From positions 177,441,501 through 177,505,500 of the forward strand of contig NC_135787.1 in NCBI RefSeq assembly GCF_051106095.1: a stretch of DNA of 64,000 nt, read 5' to 3'. The notes under the pieces were generated by a model, which worked only from the letters and a program-made list of their open reading frames with translations, was not told the origin of the DNA and made no database searches. The translations under genes were made by a program, and so were the position numbers. Position 1 is the stretch's first letter, and the number at the start of each line of letters is the position of its first letter. Positions 43,291 to 54,300 of this stretch are shown here, in pieces. The DNA comes from Pogona vitticeps. Its lineage: Eukaryota > Chordata > Lepidosauria > Squamata > Agamidae.

Positions 43291-44260
43291 GATAGACATA
43301 ATACATAAACATGCATATATCCGAGCTAACAACCTTTCAACTTCTCTTAAGTTTGAATCGCTGCGTTTCCTCGGATGCATCTATGTTGTTATCTCGGTGT
43401 TGCTGTTTTTATCAAAAAATTAGATAGTTTCCCCAAGGCTTGTTTTGGCTTACAGTCTTTTGCTTCCTTGTAAACCTCTGATGAACAATAGTAAAATGAA
43501 ATAATTGCAAACATGATTGTACAGCTATTTAACTTTAATGAATAACTGGCAAGCATGAATTAAATCACAAACTGCGTGAATCCAGTGAATTTGATTGCTG
43601 CTGTTATCAGTGTTCTATCATGCCTTTGAGGTTTAGTGTATCTTTTGGTCCATATGCATTAATTCTCACAGCCATCTCTTTATGAGTCAGCAAACTGTTG
43701 TGTGAGATCTAAACCTGAAACAGGCTTGCCCGTGACCACCCAGGAAGTTCTAATGGGCAGAGTATAGGTTATAATGAAGTGGGGCAATCTCATGATCTTT
43801 GCAAATGGAAATGTGTGTGTGTGCCAGTGGAGAATGTGTATATCTAATTATTATATGTTGTTGCAAGTCTCAGGGTTCCTAGCTAATGCCCAACTCATAA
43901 TGACAAAGCCCCTCCCTCCTCAGGTTGCACTTTGTGGAACCTCTTGTCAGTGTGCTACAGGCTACCTGATGTAATGGCTTTTGCTGCTGGTGTTTAGACC
44001 AAATTTGCAATCTGGAGGTGATTTTTTTTTTTTGCTGTTGAAGTTTTCCCATGCTGAGGCTCCCAAAGATTTTCCCAAGGCAAAAGGAGCCCTAGTGAGG
44101 CTCAGAACCTGAAAGAGAGGATAAGAAGCTTTCAGTTAATTTAAATTAAATATTCCCGTCATGTGATGATGCCATCACCACTCTTGTAGGACGTAAGTTA
44201 CACCAAGAGGATTCCAGCCGCTGAGGTTTGTTTCTGAGTAGGTCTTAATGTGCATTAAAG

Positions 44261-44396
44261 CAGTGGTCCCCAACCTTGGACCTCCAGATGTTCTTGGACT
44301 TCAACTCCCAAAAATCCTGGCCAGCGGAGCTGGTGGTGAAGGCTTCTGGGAGTTATAGTCCAAGAACATCTGGAGGCCCAAGGTTGGGGACCACTG
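44261..44396. mobile_element. hAT MITE with perfect 8-bp target duplication
   Basis: CAGTGGTCCCCAACCTTGG and CCAAGGTTGGGGACCACTG are exact inverses. CATTAAAG is at both 44253-44260 and 44397-44404. The arms continue inward (CTCCAGATGTTCTTGGACT and AGTCCAAGAACATCTGGAG). 136 bp; one of the younger insertions here. Confidence 0.93.
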
Positions 44397-44404
44397 CATT
44401 AAAG

Positions 44405-46100
44405 GTTACTGAAAGATCCAATGCTATTTTGCTCCAAAGTAACCTATCTCTAAGGAATTCCATGTCCTCTACTAGAATCCTCTACTATAATGCAAAAATA
44501 CAAAAAAACATGCAGCAAGGGCAAAAGTGAGTTCCTGCGTCCAAAGTTGTCAGTGACAGTAACTGAAAATGCCATTGCATATTTTTATGGCTAGTAGTTC
44601 AGGGCTATGGTTGACTTTGGTCAGTTCTAGGATAATATGGGAAGAAAACCTACAACAGAGTTGCAGATGTTTTTATGACCTCCCGCCTGGTGTATGTTTT
44701 GATGAAAATCCTGTTGGCCTTGTGAAGTGTGAGTCTGAGTGCAAGAGGATTATTTCCAAAATTGAAGAAATACCATTGCTATTGGTTCTCGGGCAACATC
44801 TATTAAATTTGTATTTTTAATTTCAAATGTTGGTGTCTTCCTATCAGTAAATTGGAAAAATCTCCAGTGACCTAAACAGAAAACAGATCCAGTATATTTA
44901 TTTGATTTGTACCTATTACACGCCATAATTATCATTCTCTGATTCTGTAGAGTTCTACATAAAAATTTTCATAGTGTACAGTTCTTGGCATTTTGTGTGA
45001 TTAAAAGTTGTCTTACAATGTATTTCTTGCATTCCAGAATATAAAATATTTTTTTGGATTGCTTTCTTTGCATTTCACAAATGTCCTCACTTTAAAAAAA
45101 TGTTTCTAGTTCCTCTTCTCCAGCGCTCAGCCTCTCTAGGTCCAGATGTTTTTACAGCTAAGTGTTTTTCTCAGAGGTACAGGGTATCAATACTTAACAT
45201 CTCCCAAGGATATGCTGCAGAGGGTTTGGCAGATGAAATGGTTCAAGGGGAGCAAGAATGCAAGTAGTTTGGGAATGTATAAGGTTCTTTTCACATGAAC
45301 ACAGGTCAGAGGCAGACTAGCTTGAAAACGTACTATGTTTTGGAATTAGCCCTTTGCTGTTTTATCTGGATTTGGAAGCAACCATAGATATTCAGTCCAA
45401 CTTCCTACTTTTGCTTCCCCCCCCCCCCCCGGGTCATTTTACCTTTGAACCGGGCAGTACTTGTGTGGGCAGTACACATTGTAGTAGCATTGCTTTGATC
45501 TGTAAAACATGAATAGCCTACCATGTTTGGTTATTATAAATGAGGGAACTATTACAAAGTTCTCCGGGATATTAAAAGTTCTAGGCAACAGCATTCCAGG
45601 AACCCAGATATATCTTTTTATTGCTCTTTCCTTTGAAGTCTGTTGGCTTTTAGCGGTACTGTTTAATAGGTTTTCAAAAGAATCCTCCCTTTTAAAAAAA
45701 TGTCTTTAATGCAGACTGCTGTATCTATTGCTTTGTTTTCTTTTATTATCTTGTGTTGTCCTGTGAATGATATTCAGTATTAGGTCCAGTATTAAAAGTC
45801 CAAGGAACTATCTCTATTTTCTACTCCCAGGCCAGGAAAAACACATTCCCAAAATACTCCCAATCTTGCAGTGTAGCATATTCTGCCCTAGGCTGTTTAG
45901 TGCTTCCTTCAATATAGGAGATGCTGAAGAGTTTAAATGTGAGCCAGACTTGGCTAAAGAGAGCTAAACTACCCAGCATTGACTGAATGTCCCTTTGCTT
46001 GTATTAATCAGGATGGCAAGTCACAACCACGTGGTTTTCTTTTTGCCCGTAGTTGCATCTTTGCAACAGATTATGAGGTACTTTCCTGGCATTTTGGAAC
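44405..46100 (+). other. SINHCAF first intron, middle part
   Basis: Largely unassigned AT-rich sequence with a C-run at 45417-45430. No exon-like segment is seen. Confidence 0.45.
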
Positions 46101-46295
46101 ACAGAAGATTTCTTATACATTGAGTGAGACCGTTGGTCCCTTTAGCTTCTATGCTGATTAGCAGTGGCTCTCTGAGGTTTTTCCTTGGTCCCAGTTGGAG
46201 ATGCAAGGGATTGGACCTGAGACCTTCTTCCTTCACACAATGTATGCATTTTGTCCACTGAGCTGTGGTCCTTCTGTATTCCACCTAGTGGCAAG
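46101..46295 (-). mobile_element. tRNA-derived SINE, minus strand
   Basis: TTATACATTGAGTGAGACCG, then GCAAGGGATTGGACCTGAGA (reverse box B) and GTCCACTGAGCTGTGGTCC (reverse box A). It has the same layout as the element at 3003-3200, with the head kept here. Confidence 0.75.
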
Positions 46296-46661
46296 GACAG
46301 GAAAGCACGAGGAATTAATTGTTTCTTGCAAGGTACTAGAATGTGTAAGAAGCATGGTAACAAGGTGATGACAGTAGATATCCAACTCCTACTCTGGAAG
46401 GTAGGAGTTGGACATTGTTTTATCTTCTTTTTTTCTTATACTGTATGTCCAGGATAGTAACGTGATATTTGCAGAGGTCTGGGATTTGAGGCTTTGAGTG
46501 CCTTAAATCAATTTCAGCCCTCAGTATTGGCAACTAATTTAGACATTAACGTTCATGGGAGCAAGCACCTTTCCTTGCTTTTAGCAACAAAAGTTGGGAA
46601 AGACTTAATGTACTATGAACAAATATACTTTAGTAAGTTTATACTTGTAAGAAAATGCATT

Positions 46662-46733
46662 TCTTAATTATGTTATATTAACCCTAATACTTAGTTAGTT
46701 ATGTTATATTAACCCTAATACTCATAAATTTAA
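46662..46733. repeat. Short direct duplication and small inverted repeat
   Basis: TATGTTATATTAACCCTAAT occurs twice, about 30 bases apart. It is followed by ACTCATAAATTTAATACAAATTTATGAGT, a hairpin of about 13-bp arms at 46720-46750. Confidence 0.7.
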
Positions 46734-46802
46734 TACAAATTTATGAGTAACAGAATAAATGTCTGATAGTCAGGTTCTCAAAACATAAGTAGATCTTCCT
46801 TG

Positions 46803-46874
46803 ACCTACCTACCTACCTACCTACCTACCTACCTACCTACCTACCTACCTACCTACCTACCTACCTACCTACCT
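46803..46874. repeat. (ACCT)18 microsatellite
   Basis: 72 bp of perfect ACCT units with no interruption. Confidence 0.97.
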
Positions 46875-47346
46875 ATGTTGGTGGGGTTTTTTCCATACCA
46901 TTATAATTATAATCTTCATTTGTACTTGGGTTTTTTAGAGATCACTTTTCTGGATGACAGGATAGATTTATGTGCTTTTTTGAAAAAAAAACAGATTGGG
47001 TTTTGGAGAACAAACAAGTGTCCATTTATAATGTTTAGAAGAGATAGAAAGATATGATAGAAAGAATAAGCTCACTTTTCTGAAAAATGAGAGAGAGAGC
47101 CTTGGTGATTACCTCTTCTGCCACATTGGAGTTAAAGACATGTTGGTGCTTTTTTTAAATATATGTAGTAGGAAGCATGTCATGAACTTCCTTATTAAGT
47201 TTTCTTAGGGTGCCATTGGATGATGGTGACTGTACAGTGGTGCTTGGATATAAGGAGAAAGGTGGGAAGGCCCTTAATGAAGTCTACAAGGCCCATGCCC
47301 TCTTTGTTCTCCAGTTTGTCCAGTCATGGCCTTAGGCAAAAACATA

Positions 47347-47510
47347 CCGTATTTTTCGCACCATAAGACGCACTTTTCCCCCACAAAACGGGGGTGGAAA
47401 GTCTGTGTGTCTTATGGAGCGAAGAAAACAGATTATATTTTCCTGTTTACTTCTCCTAAAAAATTGGTGCGTCTTATGGAAAGGTGCGTTTTATGGAGCG
47501 AAAAATATGG
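47347..47510. mobile_element. MITE, CCGTATTTTTCG family
   Basis: CCGTATTTTTCGCACCATAA and TTATGGAGCGAAAAATATGG are inverted ends, TA on each side. Inside, the arms repeat GACGCACTTTT and GGTGCGTTTTA. 164 bp. Target size suggests a Tc1/mariner-type element; family not certain. Confidence 0.82.
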
Positions 47511-47830
47511 TAAGTTGAGAGGGGTGGATGTGAAAGGTAAGTGGGTTGGGGCCCCATTCCCCTGGCAATTTGGGAACAGACCATAAAGTACGTAAATGCT
47601 GCTTAGCAAGGTATCAAATGGAACGGAGACAAAAAGGGCAGGCAGGTATTGACAAGTAGGAAAAAGCAAAACGAGAAAGGGCGGGGGAGTGCCATAGAAA
47701 ATCTCTGACTGCAGTGGGATATACATCCTGTTTCAGAAATTCTTCCTGTGTTGTTATTGTTAGCAGCAGCTTTCACATGGCATTTTGAACAAGCTGCATG
47801 ACAGCGCGAGTTCCGAAAACTTTAGTTTTG

Positions 47831-48049
<219 letters not shown>

Positions 48050-48163
48050 GGAGGAGGAGGAGGCATCCTCACCGCCTTTTAAGTTTGTCCTCTGTGTTCA
48101 TTTTCTGAAGATTGATCTTCTCCTGCCCTTTCCCCCCCCCCCTCATTTTTTTTTTTCATGTAG

Positions 48164-48310
48164 GGGAAACGAGTGAAGAAAAATGTTTGGCTTTCATAAA
48201 CCGAAGATGTACCGGAGCTTAGATGGTTGCTGTATCTGCAGAGCCAAATCTTCCAGTTCACGTTTCACTGACAGCAAGCGTTATGAAAAGGATTTCCAGA
48301 ACTGCTTTGG
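48164..48310 (+). CDS. SINHCAF: SINHCAF first coding exon (5' UTR 48164-48182, ATG 48183)
   Basis: The acceptor ttttcatgtag follows a T-rich tract; 19 noncoding bases then precede AAAAATGTTT. The donor is TTTGG|gtaaga, phase 2. It encodes residues 1-42 with the first cysteines of the zinc finger. Confidence 0.96.
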
Positions 48311-51300
48311 GTAAGAGCTGCAGCTGTTTCAATTGCTATGTTTCTTTAGCCCAGGGGTAGAGATGGCTTCCAGGGACGTGGTGGCCCTGTGGGTTAAACC
48401 GCAGAAGGCTCTGTGCTGCAGGGTCAGAAGACCAGCAGTCGTAAGATCAAATCCAGGCATCGGAGTGAGCTCCCGTTGCTTGTCCCAGCTCCTGCCAACC
48501 TAGTAGTTTGAAAGCATGTAAAAAATGTGAGTAGACAAATAGGTACCACCTCGGTGGGAAGGTAATGGTGTTCCCTGTCTAGTCACGGTGGCCAGGTGAC
48601 CACGGAAACTGTCTTTGGACAAACACTGGCTCTAAGGCTTGGAAACAGGGATGAGCACCGCGCTCTAGAGTCAGACACGACTGGACTAAATGTCAAGGGG
48701 AACCTTTACCTTTAGAGACAGCTTCCCAAAGTCCTTGGAGATCTGTGCCTATGGTATCTCCAGGGGCAAAAGGACAAAAAAACATAAATCAAGTGGAATG
48801 CCTTCTAGGGATCGCAGGGGTGCATTTGTAGACCATTGTCAACCTGTTTTTGGCCTGTGAGGCCCCCCCCCAAAAAAACACCCCCTAAGTGACTTGGTTA
48901 CACATTTCTGTTAGTTTTCTGAGCACACATTTGGGTGCTTCATCAGTTCTTACCCTATGTCGCATCTCTTTCAAAGTACCTGACTTATATTCCACCCAGA
49001 ACACATCAGATCTTGATTGGTATTTGGTCAAGTTTGGTTAGGACTGAGATGGAAGTCAACACTGCCAAAGATATTCAGGTAGGGCTAAGAAAAATACTTA
49101 CACCTTGAGAGAGCCGGATGAGTTGACCATATTGGGCTTTATAGAGCAATGATATTAATTGCTATAAGGCAGTGGTTCCCAACCTTGGGTCCCTAGATGT
49201 TCTCAGATATTCTCAGACTACAACTCCCAGAAATCCTGGCTAGCGCAGTTAGTGGTGAAGGCTTTGGGAGTTTTAGTCCAGGAACATCTGAGGAGCAAAA
49301 TTGGGAACCACTGCTATAAGGCAACAATCTGTGTCCCTATGGTAGAAAGAATAAGCTCACTTTTCTGAAAAAGACGTTTTATATCAACAAGAGTTCTGTC
49401 ACTGTATTTATCATTTACACATAAAATTGCATTAGCGTTACTGGGAGGAAACAACTGGCTGCCTGAGGTGCAAGTAATTCATTGGTATATGAAATGGTAG
49501 TATTGAATATTACTTAGTACATAGTCTTGAATATTACTTTCACTGCTACAGTAACTGTAAAACATAGATCATAAATTCTTAGTAAATGTTATAAAAACTT
49601 GCAACAAATACACTATACAGTGGTGCCTTGCTTAACGGGCACCCCGTTTAACTATGAAATCGCATAGCGATTAACTTTTTGCGATCGCTTTGCGATGTTC
49701 CCTATGGGGGAAATCGCTTTGCGATGATCAGTACCGTTTTGCTTACCGATCATCGCAAAGCAATGATTTTTTAACAGCTGATCGGCAGTTCCAAAATGGC
49801 CGCCAAGTAAAAAAATGGCTGCCCGCTGTTTTCTGGGACGGATTCCTCGCCTGCCAGGCAGCGGAAATGGCCACTGTATGGAGGATTTTCGATTAAAGGT
49901 GAGTCTGAAGCCCATAGGAACGCATTGAAGCGGTTTCAATGCATTCCTATGGGCTTTTTAATACCGCATAGCGACGAAATCGCTTTGCAGCGATTTTTGC
50001 TGCACGGATTATCGTCATTATGCAAGGCACCAATGTAATTCAATCCCATCAGTGGTACATGTCCTAGTTGTGAAGCACTGAGTTATTCCACAGCCCTCTC
50101 TCAGCTCAGAATGCCTCTTGCAGGTGCTCTTAATGTATCAAGTTTCCACAGACCATCCACCAAGAGCACGAGATTTGTCAAGGGTGGGACATGTTGCCTC
50201 GTTGAAATGGGACAAAGCCAAACATCTTCCTTTCTCTCTCTCTGCACCTGTTTCTGTACGTTTTCCTTGAGTCGAATATTTCCATTTTTAGTATGGCCAA
50301 GTAACTGAACTATGGTCTTCTCTCCACAGTCTGCATGAGGCCCGCTCAGGTGACATCTGCAACGCATGTGTGCTCCTTGTGAAAAGATGGAAAAAGCTGC
50401 CAGCAGGATCAAAAAAGAACTGGAATCATGTAGGTTCAGGTGTATCCACACTGTTACATAAATGTTGGTTCTGACTGGACGGCACATAAGAACGACACAT
50501 ATTCTGAAGCAGGGGTGTGAGGAAGAGAGATTCAGCATGTGTTGTATAAGTCACATGACATGGCCACTGGTTTAAAAAAAAGCTTAGAGAAATTATTCTT
50601 TTAGACTACAGCCCCCAGAATCCCTCATTCCAACTACAGTCAGCAGTAAGAGGGGCTGTGGCACTTCCTATCTACATAGAGGCTCACATAACTTGACTAT
50701 CACACCATAATTTCTTTTTTTTTTTAAATCCTTCTCTATAGTGCCGAGCTACAGCTCCAATCAGGCCTATATAACATAGGCAGTAGAGAAGGGTTGATGG
50801 ATGTTGCAGTCAAACAGCATCTGAAGGGGCCCCATATTCTCCAGCCATGGCAAAGAGTAGCATACCAAGAAAAATGCTGTTCTGGCGCTTTTATGCCTTT
50901 TGACTGCCTGTGGGATTCTTAGGGTTGTAGTTCAAAAACACAAATCTGCATACCTCTAGTTCTTAACATCTGGTTTTCCGTGGGAAAGAAGTATGTGTTG
51001 AGAAGGGTAGTTTTGATTTTGAGAAGCTCCTTTCTCAGCTTATTGTTGACCCAGGGGATTGTGGGGGAAAGAGATAAGAACAATTAAATATCTTTCCGTA
51101 ATATTTTTAAAAACATGCCCTTTCAAACAGGTTTTTCCGCAGAGTGCTTTTTACCTGATACATTTAACTGTTGAGTTACAGCTATTGAGGAATGTGAGGA
51201 AACCATGTGTGACAAAACTTGCAATTTGTGTTCAGGGCCTGTCTGAAATCCAGGAGCTGTAACATTTTAATTGGTGTCAGAGTTAGGATAGGTAGCAGCA

Positions 51301-54300
51301 CTAAGCAGTTGAAAAAAAACAGAAGTGTAATTTACCTTGTATGTGATGGCAACATTCTCATAAACTTCAGTGATTTTGATGCTGGCAGATACATTCATCT
51401 TTCTGTCACATCATGTGAATGGGTGTGCTAGGTTTTTATATTGTCTTTGGTGCACATGGCTGTGTTTAAAATTTGACTTCTGGTGGATCTTCCCTTTCGA
51501 TGTATGCAAATTCAAAGTATATTATACAAATAGCACCAATAGTGAAAGCAAAATGTGCATAATTTAATCTAATTCTGCAATTTTGCTTAGACATACCTAG
51601 AGCACAGCATCCATCTTTACTTGAGACTAAGCCCGGATTACTTTAGTGTAGAGTTTTGGTTTTTATCTTATTTTTGTTCTATATTTACAACCTTGAATGT
51701 ACACACCCCTAAGTGCTAATCCTCAGAGTTTGGAATGTTGGGTTGTAAACATTAATTTGTCAAAGTTAACAATTAGAAATTGGGAAATTAACTCATTGAT
51801 ATAAAGAATTAAAACTGAAAACACTAAGCTCATTAAAGTGGCATTATTAACACATTTAAATTAATTTACATTTGTGTATGTGTATCTTTTGATTCAAGTA
51901 TTTTCTGACCATCTCACATCAAATTATTTAATTTTGACATGTTATTTTCAAGCTCTTCCAATGACTAGTACCATACTTTTCTTGTACACGACCCCCCAAT
52001 GTATAAGATGACCCTCTAATTTTAACCCTTGCCAAAGTAAGAGGAGCAGTTAATGGGCAACTGCTCCACCACCTCCATCTCCTGTTGCTGCTGCCTCCGC
52101 CGCCCGATCACCTCCTCCATTGTGACTGCCGGGGCTCACCTCCAACTTACGTCGCCGTCCCCTGCCCAAAGCGAGCGCTGGAGGAAGCGATGCAGCGGCA
52201 GCAGCAAGAGGCGCCCGAGTGCTCCTTTGTCTCTGCCTGCCTTCTGTGTATAAAATGACCCTCCATTTTCCCTCTATTTTAGGAAAAAGTGCTGTTCTAT
52301 ACACAGAAAAATATAGTATTTTTAAAAATATGTTTACTGTTATTTTTTTAAAAGGTGAGTTCCAGCCAGCGCTTGCCTAAGTTAATCTGTTGGACTGCAA
52401 GTTCAGTTAAAGTCCAACAGAGTAACTTGTCCAACTTCTGCTTATGGTTGTAGCCGGGAAGACTGAGGTCACTGCAGTGAACAATCTTGTGTTGTCTTTC
52501 TCAGGTGGTAGATGCAAGGGCTGGACCAAGTCTTAAAACAACACTAAAGCCAAAGAAGATGAAGACTCTTCCTGGCAGCAGGATGAAGAGCAACCAGATA
52601 AGCAAGTTGCAGAAAGAGCTGAAGCGGCACAGTATGTTGATCTTCCGTGTTTTTCCATTATTGGGTGTTTCACATTTTCTACTGTAGTTAATGATATATA
52701 TATATGACTGACTCAACCATAAATCACAATGGAAAGTGTGTAATTTTTGGACTAAAGTTCCCATGACCCCTCAGCACTCGCCATGCTGACTAAGACTTAT
52801 GTGAGTGGCAGTCCAACAATATCTCATGGGCCATAAGTTTGCTGTCCTTGCTACACAAGAACACTAATCACAAAATCATGAAAATTAAATAGGAAAGCTA
52901 GGTTTACTTTTTATGCTATACAGTGGTGCCTCGCTTAACGGGCGCCCCATTTAACAATGAAATTGCATAGCGACGAAGATTTTGCAATCGCATCGCGATG
53001 TTTTAAATAGGAAAATCGCTTTGCAATGATCGGTACCCTGTTTCGCTTACCAATCATCGCAAAGCGATGGTTTTTTAACAGCTGATTGGCGGTTCCAAAA
53101 TGGCCGCCAGGTAAAAAAAAATGGCTGCCCGCTGTTTTCTGGGACGGATTCCTTGCTTACCGGGCAGCGAAAATGGCTGCTGTGTGGAGGATTTTCATTT
53201 AAAGGTGAGTCTGAAGCCCATAGGAACACATTGAAGGGGTTTCAGTGCATTCCTATGGGCTTTTAAATATTGCATAGCAACGAAATCGCTTTGTAGCGAT
53301 TTTTGCTGCACCGATTATCGTCGCTATGCGAGGCACCACTGTATACCATACTGTATGTTTTACATCTAGCTTTTTTGTGCCAGCCAGCTGACTGGCTATC
53401 ACTGGACAACATTTGAATTTCAATTTAGTGGTGAATGCTATTCCAAGCATAAAACTAAATTCAACCAGCCCGAAATGATTATGTCACTGGGACTAAAAAA
53501 AACAATTAAACTCAGAATAGCACTTCTAGATTTTCTTTCCAACAGAAAAAGTAAGATTTAGATAACAAATCTGGATACAAGAGGACTCTGTTTGTGGTTT
53601 CAGCATTCAGAGAAAACTCCCTCTACATTTTCCTTTACAATAGAAGTTCTCCACGAACACCAGGACTGCCTTGCTGCTGCTGAATTATTGTCTGTCCTGC
53701 TGACTTTTTACAAATGACTCTTTTCACTAATGCTCCTTGGAGAAAGGACTGCTGGGATGTATGCTTATGTGTATCCCTGATTTTTATGCATCATATGCAG
53801 CCCTCTTAGGCATCCTGGCTCTTAAGTCATATGGGTTAGAAATGCAGCAACATGGTTGGTTTTGCTTGTGAATGAAAGCTGAGATTCTCAGACTGCACAA
53901 TAGCCCAGAATCCTGTAACATTTTAATTTTTTGGTTTTCAAATAAACATGTATATCTGTGTGAACCTAGCTTAATGCAACAAGCATCTCCACTCTTGCAG
54001 ACTCTGATGCCCACAGCACCACCTCAAGTGCCTCTCCTGCCCAGTCACCCTGCTATAGCAACCAGTCTGATGATGGGTCAGACACCGAAATGACCCCTGG
54101 CTCCAGCCGCACACCTGTCTTCTCCTTCTTGGATCTTACCTACTGGAAAAGGTGAAAGCAAGATGATGTCCAGAATCAAATCTATGCACCCTTATAAGCG
54201 TAGCAGCAGTCCGTATTATTTTTAAAGCTCAATTAGCGGGCCTTGTGCTTTGCGATCAGAGTATTTTTAAACATCTATACAACATTTCAAGCAAGACTCT

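Larger units (their letters stand above)
41561..44260 (+). other. SINHCAF first intron, 5' part
   Basis: Falls back to AT-rich composition. A weak LINE-like tail (CCTTGAGTTCCTGTAATGTG then AAATAAACAGATG) is at 41735-41790. Two SINEs follow (42765-42975 minus, 43101-43290 plus). Homopolymer G/C runs occur at 41952-41961 and 42153-42162. Confidence 0.5.
48311..50329 (+). other. SINHCAF intron with Sauria-type SINE, hAT MITE and Tigger-like MITE
   Basis: Three well-bounded insertions fill nearly half of this 2.0-kb intron (48373-48714, 49170-49313, 49618-50035). The segment 50040-50320 before the acceptor is unassigned. Confidence 0.7.

Noticed and set aside
50101-50538. 145-codon minus-strand frame
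   Set aside because: Antisense to SINHCAF coding exon 2 and its intron; no family likeness and no splice context.
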